Below, in pieces: positions 23,807-36,760 of a stretch of DNA of 64,000 nucleotides. Source of the DNA: Vespa crabro (taxonomy: Eukaryota > Arthropoda > Insecta > Hymenoptera > Vespidae); NCBI RefSeq assembly GCF_910589235.1, contig NC_060959.1:11289907-11353906 (forward strand), written 5' to 3'. The notes beneath the pieces were generated by a model. That model ran no database searches, was not told the DNA's origin, and worked only from the letters and a program-made list of their open reading frames with translations. Made by a program: the position numbers and the translations under genes. Each line of letters begins with the position of its first letter. Position 1 is the first letter of the stretch.

Positions 23807-25091
23807 TACTTTCATACTTTTGGCAAAAATTGTGAACGACGACGTATCTCGCTCACTTTTACGGACGATTGAAAACAATAATAAGAAAAATAATTAATAT
23901 TATATTAAATATTATCAGTAGTAATAGTAGAAAAAAAAAAAGGAAAAAGAACGAAGTGTCAGCATATATACATATATATGTATATATATGTATATAATAT
24001 GCTTTTTCGTATATCCTATTTCATGTATCTTCTTTGCTATGTTTCTCATTTTCTTTGTTCTGCTGTTTTAACGCTAAACAATTCTATATCGTCTATTGTC
24101 TCTCTGATAAACTTATGGTAGGCATATCGTTGTGAATATAAATCTTTATAATGCTCTTTCTCACTGTAACAAAAATAAGAAAGAATAAACGACATTTTCA
24201 TCGAGTAAAAAAGAGAAAAATCTGTGTATAAAGTTTGTAAAATACTGCAACAAGTAATATCGCGATGCCATCCTGACTAGGAGTATCTAAATATTAATAG
24301 ATAATATACAGCTATTGCATTGATCACAATCTATAAAACCGGGCTAAAGTGCAGTTTTTGTTTCTTTTTTTTCTTTTCTTTTTTTTTTTTCTTTTCTTCA
24401 CGAGACCTTATCATTAATCTAAGAGTATAAACGCGATCCAGTTTGGCTCAATTACTATTTCCCGTATCTATTTCTCTCTATTATTCTCTAATATTCCCGA
24501 TTAGCGATTCTATTGCTTCGGACAAAAGTCCATTATTTAAACATTGTAAATAAATAACAAAGTGGTAGTGATTGTTTCGCACGAACGTAATCGGTCTTTC
24601 TAAGGGAGGAGGAAAAGAAATCGGAATAAGGAAGCAACAAATGTTTAACCATTTCTATGAGAACAATGACGGTTTTCTTATCGGTAATATTCTTATTAGA
24701 AAAAATGATGAATAAATTTTTTTTTACCCCGAATAAAGACGTGACTTTTCATTCTTTATGACAATTATTGTACAAGAAAATTGCTTTATTTTCCTTACTC
24801 CGATCGAACCATTCCATAGAAAGAGCGAAACTATGTTCTAGTGCTTTCCGGTTTATATCATATGACGGTTCGTCCTAGAATCGTAATAATCTCATAAACT
24901 TTTCGTATAAAACTGTCAGCTGTACAAAAATCGTGTTTTCAGTATTATTTCGTTATCCTGTTATATGCGACTCGCCACCACCTCTTCTTGCGATATATAA
25001 TATATCATAATCTCCACGGATAGTCGGATGTTTTAATAATGATAAAATGGTGATATAGTCATGGTGGTGGTCGATCGACAATGATGATGAT

Positions 25092-25092
25092 C

Positions 25093-25182
<90 letters not shown>

Positions 25183-25291
25183 GCAATAATAATAATAATA
25201 ATAATAATAATAGCAATAATAATAATAATAATAATAATAATAGCAGTAATAATAATAATAATAGATAATAATATTAATAATAATAATAATA
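25092..25291. repeat. (AAT)n microsatellite, about 200 bp
   Basis: The longest tandem repeat in the window. AAT units are interrupted by three AGC/AGCAGT variants and ATAG/ATT breaks near the right end. It lies inside the presumed 3'UTR, so the transcript would carry (AUU)n. Confidence 0.95.
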
Positions 25292-26387
25292 ACCATACTA
25301 TATAATAATTAATAATGATAATAATAATAATAGATAATAAAGTCTCGTATCTTGCAGCAAATAAAAAAAAAAAAAAAAAAAAACCAAAAACAAAAAAAGA
25401 AGAAGTAAAAGAGGGAAACGCGTGAAAACGAAATGCACCTCGTTCGAGTTGGGTATTTTAGTATTGTTTTGGCACTGCGCGTGTGAACGATTGAACGTAA
25501 CTAAGGTATGACGTATGTATATTATTCATTATATCACCCGTTTCTGTAAATATGCGTATGTGTGTACGGTTATCTCTGTAAATATCGATCCTAGGCTCGA
25601 CTTTCTTCAACAGTAATATAGTTCCAGAGATCTGCATTGAAAAAGTTAACATTTTTATGGTAGTAGTGATAATAATTAATAAAAATTGGTGATGAAGAGA
25701 CTATCTCATCTTTCTCTTTGTAACACGTTTGAACTATCAAAAAAGTAGTAGCAACCGATAATTGTTTTTACTTCTTCTCGATCATCCTTTCATACAGTAT
25801 ATGTATATACTTTTCGTTACTCTTCAATTTATCTTTCGCGAATGATCGAAAAAAGGGACAACCATGGTGGTTTCGTTCTACTATCTTTTTCTCTTTGTTT
25901 CTCTATTATCGGTACTCGGCAGCTTCAACTATGAAAAACGTTTCGTCTAGTTCAACATATACCTATTTATATTAATAAATGTATGTATGTATTATTTACC
26001 TGAGTTTGTGTTTTCAATCCTATGACTATTTCCGTTTTGCATTATCTTCGATATATTATTATACTATTAATTCGCGCGTTTATTCACTATTTTTATTCTT
26101 GTATTAACCACGTGTGTTGTTATCATTCGTTTAACTATTTTTGCTCTTTACTTACATCGTCTATTTCCATTTATCGCTTAACTTTCTCATTTAATAGTTA
26201 TAGTTAATTAGTCCCTAGACGACCGTTGCACTTTCATTGACTAGTTTTGTGATTCGCTGGCGTTCCCTTTTCTAACTTTCCTCCTTGCTTGCTCATGCAT
26301 ACAATCCTCCTTTCGTTCTACCTTACTCACATTTTCTCATTCATACAGATACACGCATCCTCTCACACGCGCATTCTCTCACACGCG

Positions 26388-26390
<3 letters not shown>

Positions 26391-26421
<31 letters not shown>
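26391..26421. repeat. (CT)n microsatellite
   Basis: A perfect CT run within the presumed chinmo 3'UTR. Confidence 0.95.
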
Positions 26422-26423
<2 letters not shown>

Positions 26424-27375
26424 TTTTTCTAATAATCGTATTCTTATACGACGGCAGCTTTTCTCACTTCGAGTTCGCGACGTATATTTTTCAGAAAGAT
26501 CCGCCAAGAGGCACGGAAACGAAAAATGCTCATGGTTTCTCAATAAATCTCTTTCTTTTCATTTTCAAAACGAAAGAACTCGCTTTCGCGACATTTAACG
26601 TAACGATTTAAAGAGAAACAAAAATAGAAAAAACTTTCTTTCAAAAAGAAAGAACTCCTCACCGTGCGTCTTAGGAATCTTTCAAAAAACTGCGAGTCCT
26701 AAACCTGACCTTAAAGTTCCTTCGCTTCGGTCTACGATGCTGTGGTAGTAGGACGATGATCCCAGGTAGATAACAACAACGACGACAACGAAGACGATGA
26801 TGATGACGTAATGGTCTTCGAACGATGTTTGGTCTCGTAAAATGCAGCCGTTGAGTTTTCTTGTAATCGTTATTAAATGGAAAAAATGAAAACAAAAGAA
26901 AAGAAAAATAAAAAGTAATCAAAGAGACGAAGCAAAAGAAAATTATCGTAGATGTTGAAGATGTCCTTTTGCTTCTTCGAAAATTGCCAACGTTTTTGAA
27001 AGATTGCCAGTTCGTTGAAAAAAAAAAAAAAATGGATCCAACATATTAATCCATGAGATCGATTGATCGAAGCCAAAGATCCTTGGATATTTGTTCCTCC
27101 TCGTTTAATTTGGAAGGACTTTTCTCTCAGAAGCTGGCAGGATTTTGAATAAACATCATGGAACATCGTCTTACTGCGTTTACCGATCGAGGAATAGGGA
27201 CGGTGTGTTCGAGTCGAACGTCGAAGGGTAAATGGAGAACTAAATGGTTCCCCAATTGTCCTTAGATTCTTCGTGTAGCGTGTAGCCGAAAAAAAAGTTT
27301 CGGTGGTTTCGATATTTTTTCATTTTCATTTCTTCTTCTTCGGCATACTGGGTCACGGAATCACGAAGAAAAGAA

Positions 27376-27499
27376 TGACTACGACGACGGCGACGACGAC
27401 AACGACGTTGACGACGACGACGACGGCGACGGCGACGGCGACGACGTCGACGACGACGACGACGACGATGACAACAACAATGATGACGGCGACGATGAT
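27376..27499. repeat. (GAC)n-type triplet repeat after chinmo stop
   Basis: Imperfect ACG/GCG triplets on the plus strand, GUC/CGC on the transcript, begin about 23 nt after the chinmo stop codon. They are GC-rich compared with the flanks and could form stem-loops through internal GAC/GTC pairing (GACGTCGAC at its centre). Confidence 0.85.
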
Positions 27500-27521
27500 A
27501 AGAAGGTCGAGGAGAATGTTG

Positions 27522-27814
27522 TTACTGCGGCACCAAATCAGAGGCCGAGTGATTCGTCTCTTGGAAAGCTTTTAGACTCAACTCGCCTTTATGCTCTCGT
27601 GCTATGTGCCGTCGTACGGTGTTGTTCCTCGTGAATGTTCGCGAACAGTATGGGCAATGTACCCTGATGCCCTGATGACGCTGTCGTACATGGGCACGCA
27701 GATTCGTCTCATACCCGTACAGTCTCTCGCAAAAGGGACACTTTAGTTTTTTACCTGTAAAAAAGAAAACAAAAAGAAGAAAGAAATATTTGATAAGTCA
27801 CAAGCGATGTATTT

Positions 27815-27857
<43 letters not shown>

Positions 27858-29581
27858 TATATATATACGTATATATATATAAATAGAAGAAACCCAGCGA
27901 TACTCGATTTTGAATTTAACTCCTCGTACAATAAGAGTTTAAATTAGATACAATCCGTTTGAGAATTAATTGGATTGTGATTACTGTGATTCTCTGGAAG
28001 AAATTTGTAGGATTGAACTTAATTAAAAAGATCATGCTCCACGTGTTACGAGGATCGAGGCAAATCTTGGCGTAGAAAATGCAAGTTACGTAATCTTCCA
28101 TCCTTTTACTTCGCGCCGGCTATATTTTAGCCTGATGGTCGCGCGCGCACGCTTTGCCATTAGTCCCTTCAATAAGAAGAAAACAAAGTCAACGGCGACG
28201 AAGGAACGGTTCACGGTAGAGCATCAGGCCAATGCCTTCTAGAGATCGTCGGCGCGTGCAAGGCCATCCAATGAGCAACTAGCTTCCCCATATCGAGGAC
28301 GATTAACTCGCATTCTTTTCGAACCTCACCATTCACGAGAAAGAGATCACTGATCATCCTCCGTTCTTTTATTCTTTCTTTTGTCGGACGGAACCGATCG
28401 TTAGAAATTAACGTTCTGCAAACTGACCGTGACTGTTTCTAACTCTTCCTGCTTCGTTTGAAATTCTTGGACCACGAAAAGAGAGAGAGAAAAAAAATGA
28501 AGAAAAGAAAAGAGAGAGAAAACGACAAAGAAGAAGAAATCAAATACAAGTAACAAAACGACAAAGTGAATCGATCAAGCGCGATTTTAATTTGTTCTTT
28601 TTATATAAGAATAAACAAAAAAACAAGAAAAAAAAGAAACATAAGAAGATTAATTTATTTGGATCGATCGAAGAAAATTGTCGTTCGAGAGAAAATAAAT
28701 GAATAGGAGATATCAGATCGATGGTGGATTATCTACTGTGTCGAAAGTAGTAACATTACGTTATCGTCGGAAGAAAGAGCTGAAACGTAGAAAACAGAAG
28801 TAGGTATAGGGTTGGCTCGCACGCTAGAACGCTGTAAAACGTGGGCCCTCGAAAGTCGTTACGACCACCACATGCAACGCATAAATAATCGTGGGCGTGA
28901 AAGGCGTGTGCGTGTACGCGTTCATTATACGTCGTGCGAACACGGCAGGTTGCGCTCAAGACTATTATAGTACAACTTCGATAAGAAATAGTACGTCACG
29001 CTTTCTATCTTTCTCTCCTAAAAGAGAGAAATATTCCTTCGAAATTTCAATCCTGTAGGCTATCTCGATATTATCAAACACGTAATGCAAACGAAGAATG
29101 GCAGCCCCAAAAATAGTTAAGAACGAATAGAATCGTAGATGTTATGGAACGGTAACACGTTCTCTAAACTTTTTCTTTTTTTTCTTTTTTATAAATAATA
29201 AACTGATATCAAATAATTAAGTCGAATTCTTTCTTCTGATTTTGCGCTATCGCTAAAAAATTATAGGTCACACTGGTATTAATGGTAAAATATTAAAATC
29301 GTTTGCGTGTAGATCAATTGTCGTTCGATAAGAAACTGGATCAAAAGAAGAAAAATCAGCGTGTACGTGGTAGTTGGTGAGATGCGAGCGCGTGTACTTA
29401 CACGCGGAACCGCGCGTTCTCTGGCTTTTCGGCGGATAGCACCTAAAAATAGAAGCCGGGCATCCTAGAAAAAGTAAACGGGGCCGCGGTGGCGGGCCTC
29501 GGTTTCGTGCAGCTGACTATGAAATTCACAAAGGATCCAACCGGGGGAACAAAGAGCGGGATCCGTGAAGACGAGCGCGTG

Positions 29582-29626
<45 letters not shown>

Positions 29627-31326
29627 GCGGGAGAGAGAGAGAGTGCCTGAGACAAAGGCACAAGAAAGAAAGAGACAGAGAACGTGTGCGTTTGTATGTG
29701 TTCATATGTACGTTTTCACGGGATGAGAAAAAGAAAGGACAGATATAGTGCTGCGGGGTAGATACGCCCCTGAGAAACATGCAGAAACGCAAAACGGTGC
29801 CGAAAGGCTCAGGAAACGAAAATGATCGCTTCCGAGAAAGGCTCCGCCATCTGCTCTGCCTAGAAATCGCTCGATTTCGAGACATTCGCCCATCGATCAT
29901 TATCGTGATATCATCATAGATTTATTTAACTTTTCCAGATATAGAAAAACTTTGATCGGGGAATAATTTGTAATTTCGAATCGAATGATCTTGCTCGAAT
30001 TTCATTGTTTTTCATTCTTTCAAATTATTCGAATGATATTATAAATTATACGAGAACAATCTATAGATCGGCGATGCGAGATACGGTGAAAGAAAAAAAA
30101 AAAAGAAAAAGAGGGAAAAAAGCATTCGCAATTCTTACTTTTCGATTCTCTCTCAGCGGAATCGTGCGTGTTTGACCGAAGGGATCGAAGGAAAGCCCGA
30201 GAGTCTGGATACGATGAAGTAGTCGAGAGGGGAGAAAATGGAAAGGTTAAGTTACGAAACGCAGCAACTTCCAAGGTCTCTCCCACTCCAATTGGATTAT
30301 AACTACGACGACGATCTGACCCTTTTTCCCTTTTCAAACTGAATAGATAGAATAACGTAAAGACGAAGCACCGACGTATAAAGAGAAATCCCACTACATT
30401 TTTACATTTTTACAAAGATATTCTTGTATACAAGGGTATCTTAATTAACTCGTACAATTATCGTAGAAATTTAACGATACTGTATTCGAACGTCTTACAA
30501 TGGAGCTCTTCAATTCTTATCTGAGTATCTTGATAATACGAAGAGTAAAAGAGCTATGTTGTTATCAGTGACATTGGATTTATTGTCCAACAGTCAATCT
30601 GAAATAACCATTCAAAGGAAATACGTTTCCGACCTATTTTCTCAAAATGATAGAAGTTAGTAGAGTAGCCTTGATCAAACGCAACGGACGTGTTTTTCCC
30701 GTGGAAACGAAATGTATAAAAGTGGTAGAAGCAGAAGAAGAAAAAGAAGGAGATAAAGACGAAGATGAAGACGAAGGAGATAAAGACGAAGATGAAGACG
30801 AAGACGAAAAGGAGAAAGAGGGGAAGAGAAATAGAGGACTCGCGAGTGCCTGATCGTGGATCGAGAGACCTTGACACATTTTGTTCGGTGGCGCCAAATT
30901 GGTCGTCGAGCAGGCGGCCTATCATAAGAAATAAGAAAGAGTCGAAAGGGAAGAGATGCGAGAGGTAGTTACTCGAAAGAAAAGTTAGCTGCGTTACTAT
31001 GGATACCGTGGTAAATCTGTTCGATTTAAGAAACAGCCTCCCGTTATCCCGTGATGCTCTTTTGATACGTCTACAAATTCAACACGATGTTTTGCACGTT
31101 ATTTTTGGCTCTAACAATTTTCTACGAAAATTCCTCTTACTTGTTTTGTACGAAGGATATACGAAATTACTTAGCGATACTTAGAGTTCCATTAATTCTT
31201 CGGACGGCCTATACACGCTCGAAAACAATATTAATTAAAATTCACGAAATATTTTCTCGGCAGGACGTCAGGTACATGGAAAACAACGTAGTTAAGGGAG
31301 GACTAGAAGGAAAGAGAGGAAGGGGT

Positions 31327-31388
<62 letters not shown>

Positions 31389-32850
31389 GAGGCAAAGGAC
31401 GAGAGAGAGGAAAATCAATGTCAGGCAGCGTGTGCGTTGCAGCCCAAAATCAAGGGAGAGCCCTAGGCCCTCCCCCTCTTATTCGAAGTGTACTACGGAG
31501 TGAGAGGAGAAGAGCCCTGGTCGATTCGCGGCTGCAAGGGATGCCAACCCTCTTTCACCGAGCAAAGGAGGAGAGACCATCAGGGGAAACCATAACCTGC
31601 ACAACGGTCCACTTTCGAAACTTCTCCACGATTCAAGATGTCCGTTGAGAATCCTTTCTGGAGCCGATGTAATATATACGTGAGATTATAACAATTCTTA
31701 AAATGATAAATCTAATTGTCAATGTTTTATAATAATAACGAAACAAATAGATTTAACGAATGCCTCGTACAATAGTTTTGTCCGACCGCAACATTCCATT
31801 TCCACTTTCAAAGAGAAATTCTCAGGCGGACGAAAATTTCGAACTTTCCGTCAAACGTTCTAAATTATAGTTTTTCTTTTTTTCTTTTTTCTTTTTTGTA
31901 ATATCTAGTTCTCATAAAGTCCTAAAAAAAGAAAAAAAAAGAAGAGAAAGAAGAGAAAGAAAAAATAATCAACTGATTCTTTCGTTGGTGTCATCGACGA
32001 GAAGGAGAAACGATTGGGATGTCTTTCTTATTTAAAATAATGCGAAAAGTCTCATTATTAAGAAAGCAATTTTTCGTAAGGTCATTTTTTTTGGACATTT
32101 AGGAGGAGCTCTTCTCTTTTTTCCAAGGATGGACCACCCCACGAGATGATTCTCCGGCAGGCTCTCGAAAAAATTTCAAGCACGAGAGGAGCCACGAGAG
32201 ATAGCCGAACGGTCTCGTCGACGTATATTCGACTCTCAACATAGTGTCACGCACACGAGCGCGCATCTACGTAAGTAAGTACGTCTCCACGTACAATCAC
32301 GCGATGTAGCAAGCGCGTACGCACAAGCAGCAACACGGGGGACGAGCATAAGCGCGCACACGCACGCGCACGCACACGCATACACACTTACGTAAGCAAA
32401 CGCGACGGTCGAAGCACGCAAACCTTGCGCGTCGTCGTCCACGAAGAACTTTTGGCGGCACGTGCACCTACACCAATGCGTCGGCCGTTGCACGAACACA
32501 GTCGCACACGCATCCGTGCACGCACGCATTCGTTTATTGATTGGTGCGTGCTCTACCAACAGGAGCGTTTAAGCATTTTCGGGTACCCCGTGCCATCGAC
32601 CAATCAACGAGTAACTTTTGTCCTTTGCGAACGACTACAACGAATTTAATATATTAATGGCAATTTATCATACGCTCTTTTTTTTTCGCGTTTACTAACG
32701 AAAAACAAAATTGCTCTTTTCCCACCAAAAATACGTGTCTCTTAAATTCGATATATAAGTTTTATGATCCGAATCGATTTTGCCTACGTCCAATGTCCAA
32801 TGATTCCCACTGTATTAATAGAACCTGTTCGATAGCAATAAATTGAAAAA

Positions 32851-32919
<69 letters not shown>

Positions 32920-33140
32920 TGGAAAGACAGACAGAGACAGAGGAAGAGGGAGAGAGAGAGAGAGAGAAGGAGATAAAAAGAGAGATTGAATTATCTATAC
33001 TCTTGCAGTAAATTAGAAGAGCTTTTTCATCCCCACTACTTTCTAAAAACGTATCTTTATGCAGGTGGCGCTACCGTTCGAGAGCGTCCAGAAACTTCCG
33101 CAATGAACAAGAGAGAAAGAGAAAGATAAAGAGAGATATA

Positions 33141-33190
<50 letters not shown>

Positions 33191-35375
33191 AGAAGAACAC
33201 TTAGGTATAAATGTGTGAGAGTACGCCCACGATGCAGCATTTCGATAAGGGAAGAGACATACTCCCGTGGTGGTTGCCGCGTTTCTCCTTTGTGCAGGAA
33301 AATACGAAAGTAGAAAGAGAAAGAGAGGAGTGAGGGCCAGAGATGGGTAGGACGTTGGAAGCTCCGAAAGGGGTGGAAAGAGCAGGATGAGAGGTAGAGG
33401 AGGGATTCCTGGATTTCCAGGGAAGATAGCGTTACGCATTGTGCGTGGGAGGGTAGCGCCGAGCTAACGCGCCTCTCCGTTGTTTTATTCCGACTTGTCG
33501 AGCCGAGGAGTATGGTAATAAAGCTCGGAGGGACCGACCATGTCCCTCTTCTCTGTCCCTCTTTCCCACCGAAGCGTTTCCTTTCGTAAGATAAAAAAGA
33601 AAAAGAAAAAAAAAAAAAAAAAAGAAGAAAAGACCAAAAGAAAAAAAAATCGTTCAAACGCTCGTGTCTCTATTTTTTCGGTCTGCCTGAATATTTTTGG
33701 CTTACTACGTGACTTACACTACTCTTTTAATCATGAATAGTTCAAATTTTCATAAAATAATCATCGCGCGCGTGAACACTTTGATATTTTAATGCTAATA
33801 AATTATTATTCGGGGCAAGTACGCCGGAACATGGTACACAACACATAGATTGGGATATCCGGCCGGCGTAAAGCACAATTACTCGTGCGTAAGGTATGCT
33901 GCATTTTGTAGCGTTGAAAACATAGGGAACATGCTCGCTCGCATCGACGGATACGATACGATATAGTGACCATGACATAGAACGCAATAGACGTGCCCGA
34001 TGCTTTTTAGTAGTACCATTTTAAAATTGCAGAACGTGCATCCCGATTACATACGATTACCAAATTGTTAGTCTCTAGTATTGTGTTTCGTATTAGCTTA
34101 AATGTACATACACGAGTAGAATATATTCATTCATACAGATAGAAATACGAAATTTATGATTCTTACGACAAAAGATATACGAGTAGGCGGTTGAACAATT
34201 TGTTCGTTGCATAAAATAAAAGCTGTTAGGAAATGATCACGTGCACGTGTATCCATGTACACGTATACGTATATACGTATTTATAAATATAAAAGAACAG
34301 GACGGAAAAGAGCTCTAGCGAAAAATGAACGTCGGACCGTGCTAATACGTATGCTTCATTTATCAGTCGCATGAGTTGGCCCTCTGACGGTGTTATCATA
34401 AATTATTTCGTGACCCGAATTCGGTATTGCATGAGCAGCCTAGACTCTATCGTATCCGGCCACCATCACTGTCACAAACTCCACCTCCTCTTCTAACGGT
34501 TAACGACAACGACACGACGACGACGACGTCGTCGTCGTCGACCGCTTCGAACGTGCATGTGTGTGTGTGTGTGTGCGCGTGTGTGCGCGCGTGTGTACGC
34601 GCGCGCACCCGTGTCTTCGAACGTAAACGCGCAGCCACGCACGCAACGAGCGGCGCCGTTTGTGCTCGCGAACAAAAACGTAAAGCGTGAGTATTGCGTT
34701 TGGAATAGATTTCTATAGGCTGATTCAAAAATAAATATTTATACTACCTTTGTAAGATTAGAATGAACGATTTATCTCCAACAAGACTTATCGATCTTAT
34801 CATTCGATATTACTTTTGATAAAAAGAGAAAAAAGGAGACATCATTTCTCGAGAGATCTTAAGATCGATCAAAGCTTCTATTTTCACTGAAAGAAATCGT
34901 GACATCTCTAATATGAATCAGTCTGTACGAACGACCCGAGGGATTATTTTCTATTACGAACAGACCAGATGATTGTCACCTATCATTCTTTCTTTCTCTC
35001 TCTCTCTCTCTCTCTCTCACACATCATTCGCGCTTTCAATTTGTTCCTCCTCCTCCTCCTGCTCCTCCTCCTCTCTTCCCTCTTTGATATTCATGTATTA
35101 CCGCTTTCAATGTTACACGCATGCAGCCGTAACAAACCTCTGTGCTTCGCGTAATATCGTAAGAGTTCTTCTCTTTTAGAAACTGTCGTACTCTTTCTTC
35201 TTACTTTCTTTTTTCTTTTCACTTTTTTATTTGAACCATTTTATAGAAAATTTCGTGTCACTTTTTTTATGATGTTAATATTTTCAGACACCGAAATTTA
35301 TTGTAATTTCTTCAAATTATCAAGTATCACGGTTGGTCGAGTTTAATGCGTAGGCGCGTGCAAAGAGAGAGGGAC

Positions 35376-35406
<31 letters not shown>

Positions 35407-35575
35407 GTACTGACAAGGAGAGAAAACGACACGATAGGCATCCCCGGGGTTCGTATTGATCGGTCAGAGGGTAGCAGTATGCGGTAGGATCGCAGTAACC
35501 CGAATTAGAGACTCTCCTCTCTCCGGTAGTCGCCCACGGAATCGTTTGGTTTTCCTCCGGAATTTTTTGCAAGTA

Positions 35576-35635
<60 letters not shown>

Positions 35636-36700
35636 GCATTGCGGCTGTGGTGAACGCGCAAGATCCGCACGTTTTATCGTTAATTAAAGGACGACCGCAC
35701 GATTATGTACAATTACACCTCTCTCTTTAGTTAAGATATCACATTTAAATCGACGTTGAAATCGAAGCCCTTTTTAAATTGCTTCGTTAAAATGCGATCG
35801 CCGTCGAACAGAATGGAATCATTTTTTTTTTTTCTTTCATGACGAATTAATCGAAGAAATGAAATTAATTGGTATAGTCATTTATTACGAGTAAAAGAGA
35901 AAAGATCATTACTTCGTACGTCCCGTGATCTTAATTTACATCAGGAATATTCGAAATATTCTTTCGTTATAGGCTAATAGAAATTTTGTGTGCGTACGAT
36001 TTGCAGCGAGATACTTTGCCGTTCACCAAATTCTTTCTAACATTTCTAAACACCCGTATAACTGTGTCTGACCATGACACACATCGATGGAAGTCATCGA
36101 GAGCCTTTCGCATTCTTTCTGAAAAATATCCAACGATTTATATCACCTTCATCGGTAGACCCTTTTATCTTTATCTCTCTCCCTTTTCATTTCTCTCTTT
36201 TCTTTTTTTTTCTTCTTCTTTATTTATTTATTTATATTTTATTTTTTTCTCTTTTTTCACTCTTTCAAGGGGAAAACGATATTCATTCGTCGCCAATAAC
36301 ACGCTTCTCTTACTCACTCACTTGTAGTACAAAGTAGATAATAACGAGTCCGACACCGGCATCGTGCTGTCTCGCTCACGAGCTCAGCGATCTAATTTCT
36401 AACAATTCCATTCTATTTCGGTCTGTCAGCGTGTCTATTTTACGATCACTATTATTTAAAAATAGATCACGCGTAGAAATATATTTCCTATGAAATAAAA
36501 CACATATATTATCATAATCTAAAAGAATTAGTACGTCGTTCGTCGCCCATGTAAAATGATAGATATTGGGTTAAAAGCAAGATATTCATCATCGAACGAT
36601 TTTCTTTTTCTTTTTACGTGTAAAAACGAGAATCTAGTCTCTAACGGGACTATAGACGAAAACGATTCGGAAAAAGAAAGTACTTAGGTAAGCGAGAGTA

Positions 36701-36760
<60 letters not shown>

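Larger units (their letters stand above)
16368..27521 (-). other. chinmo: Presumed long 3'UTR of chinmo
   Basis: Directly after the chinmo stop the minus strand enters about 11 kb with no gene on either strand. I interpret it as a long 3'UTR. All three let-7 8-mer sites are in transcript orientation, at 23.8, 18.4 and 16.7 kb. Long dinucleotide runs are nearly all CT on the plus strand, meaning GA on the transcript, unlike the introns. Long chinmo UTRs with let-7-complex sites are established in Drosophila. The limit at 16368 is only the first AATAAA (plus-strand TTTATT) below the last let-7 site. Several internal AATAAA signals, for example near 26.08, 24.78 and 21.5 kb, could give shorter isoforms. 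No RNA evidence is available to me. Confidence 0.5.

Noticed and set aside
29768..29774. CCCTGAG, a 7-mer match for a miR-125 site on the chinmo strand
   Set aside because: It lies in the 13.4-kb intron, upstream of the terminal exon, so it would not be in the mature transcript.
32236..32559. Cys-rich open frame on the minus strand
   Set aside because: It is built from CGCACG/CACA-type simple repeats, and the Cys and Ala richness follows from the repeat, not a protein family.
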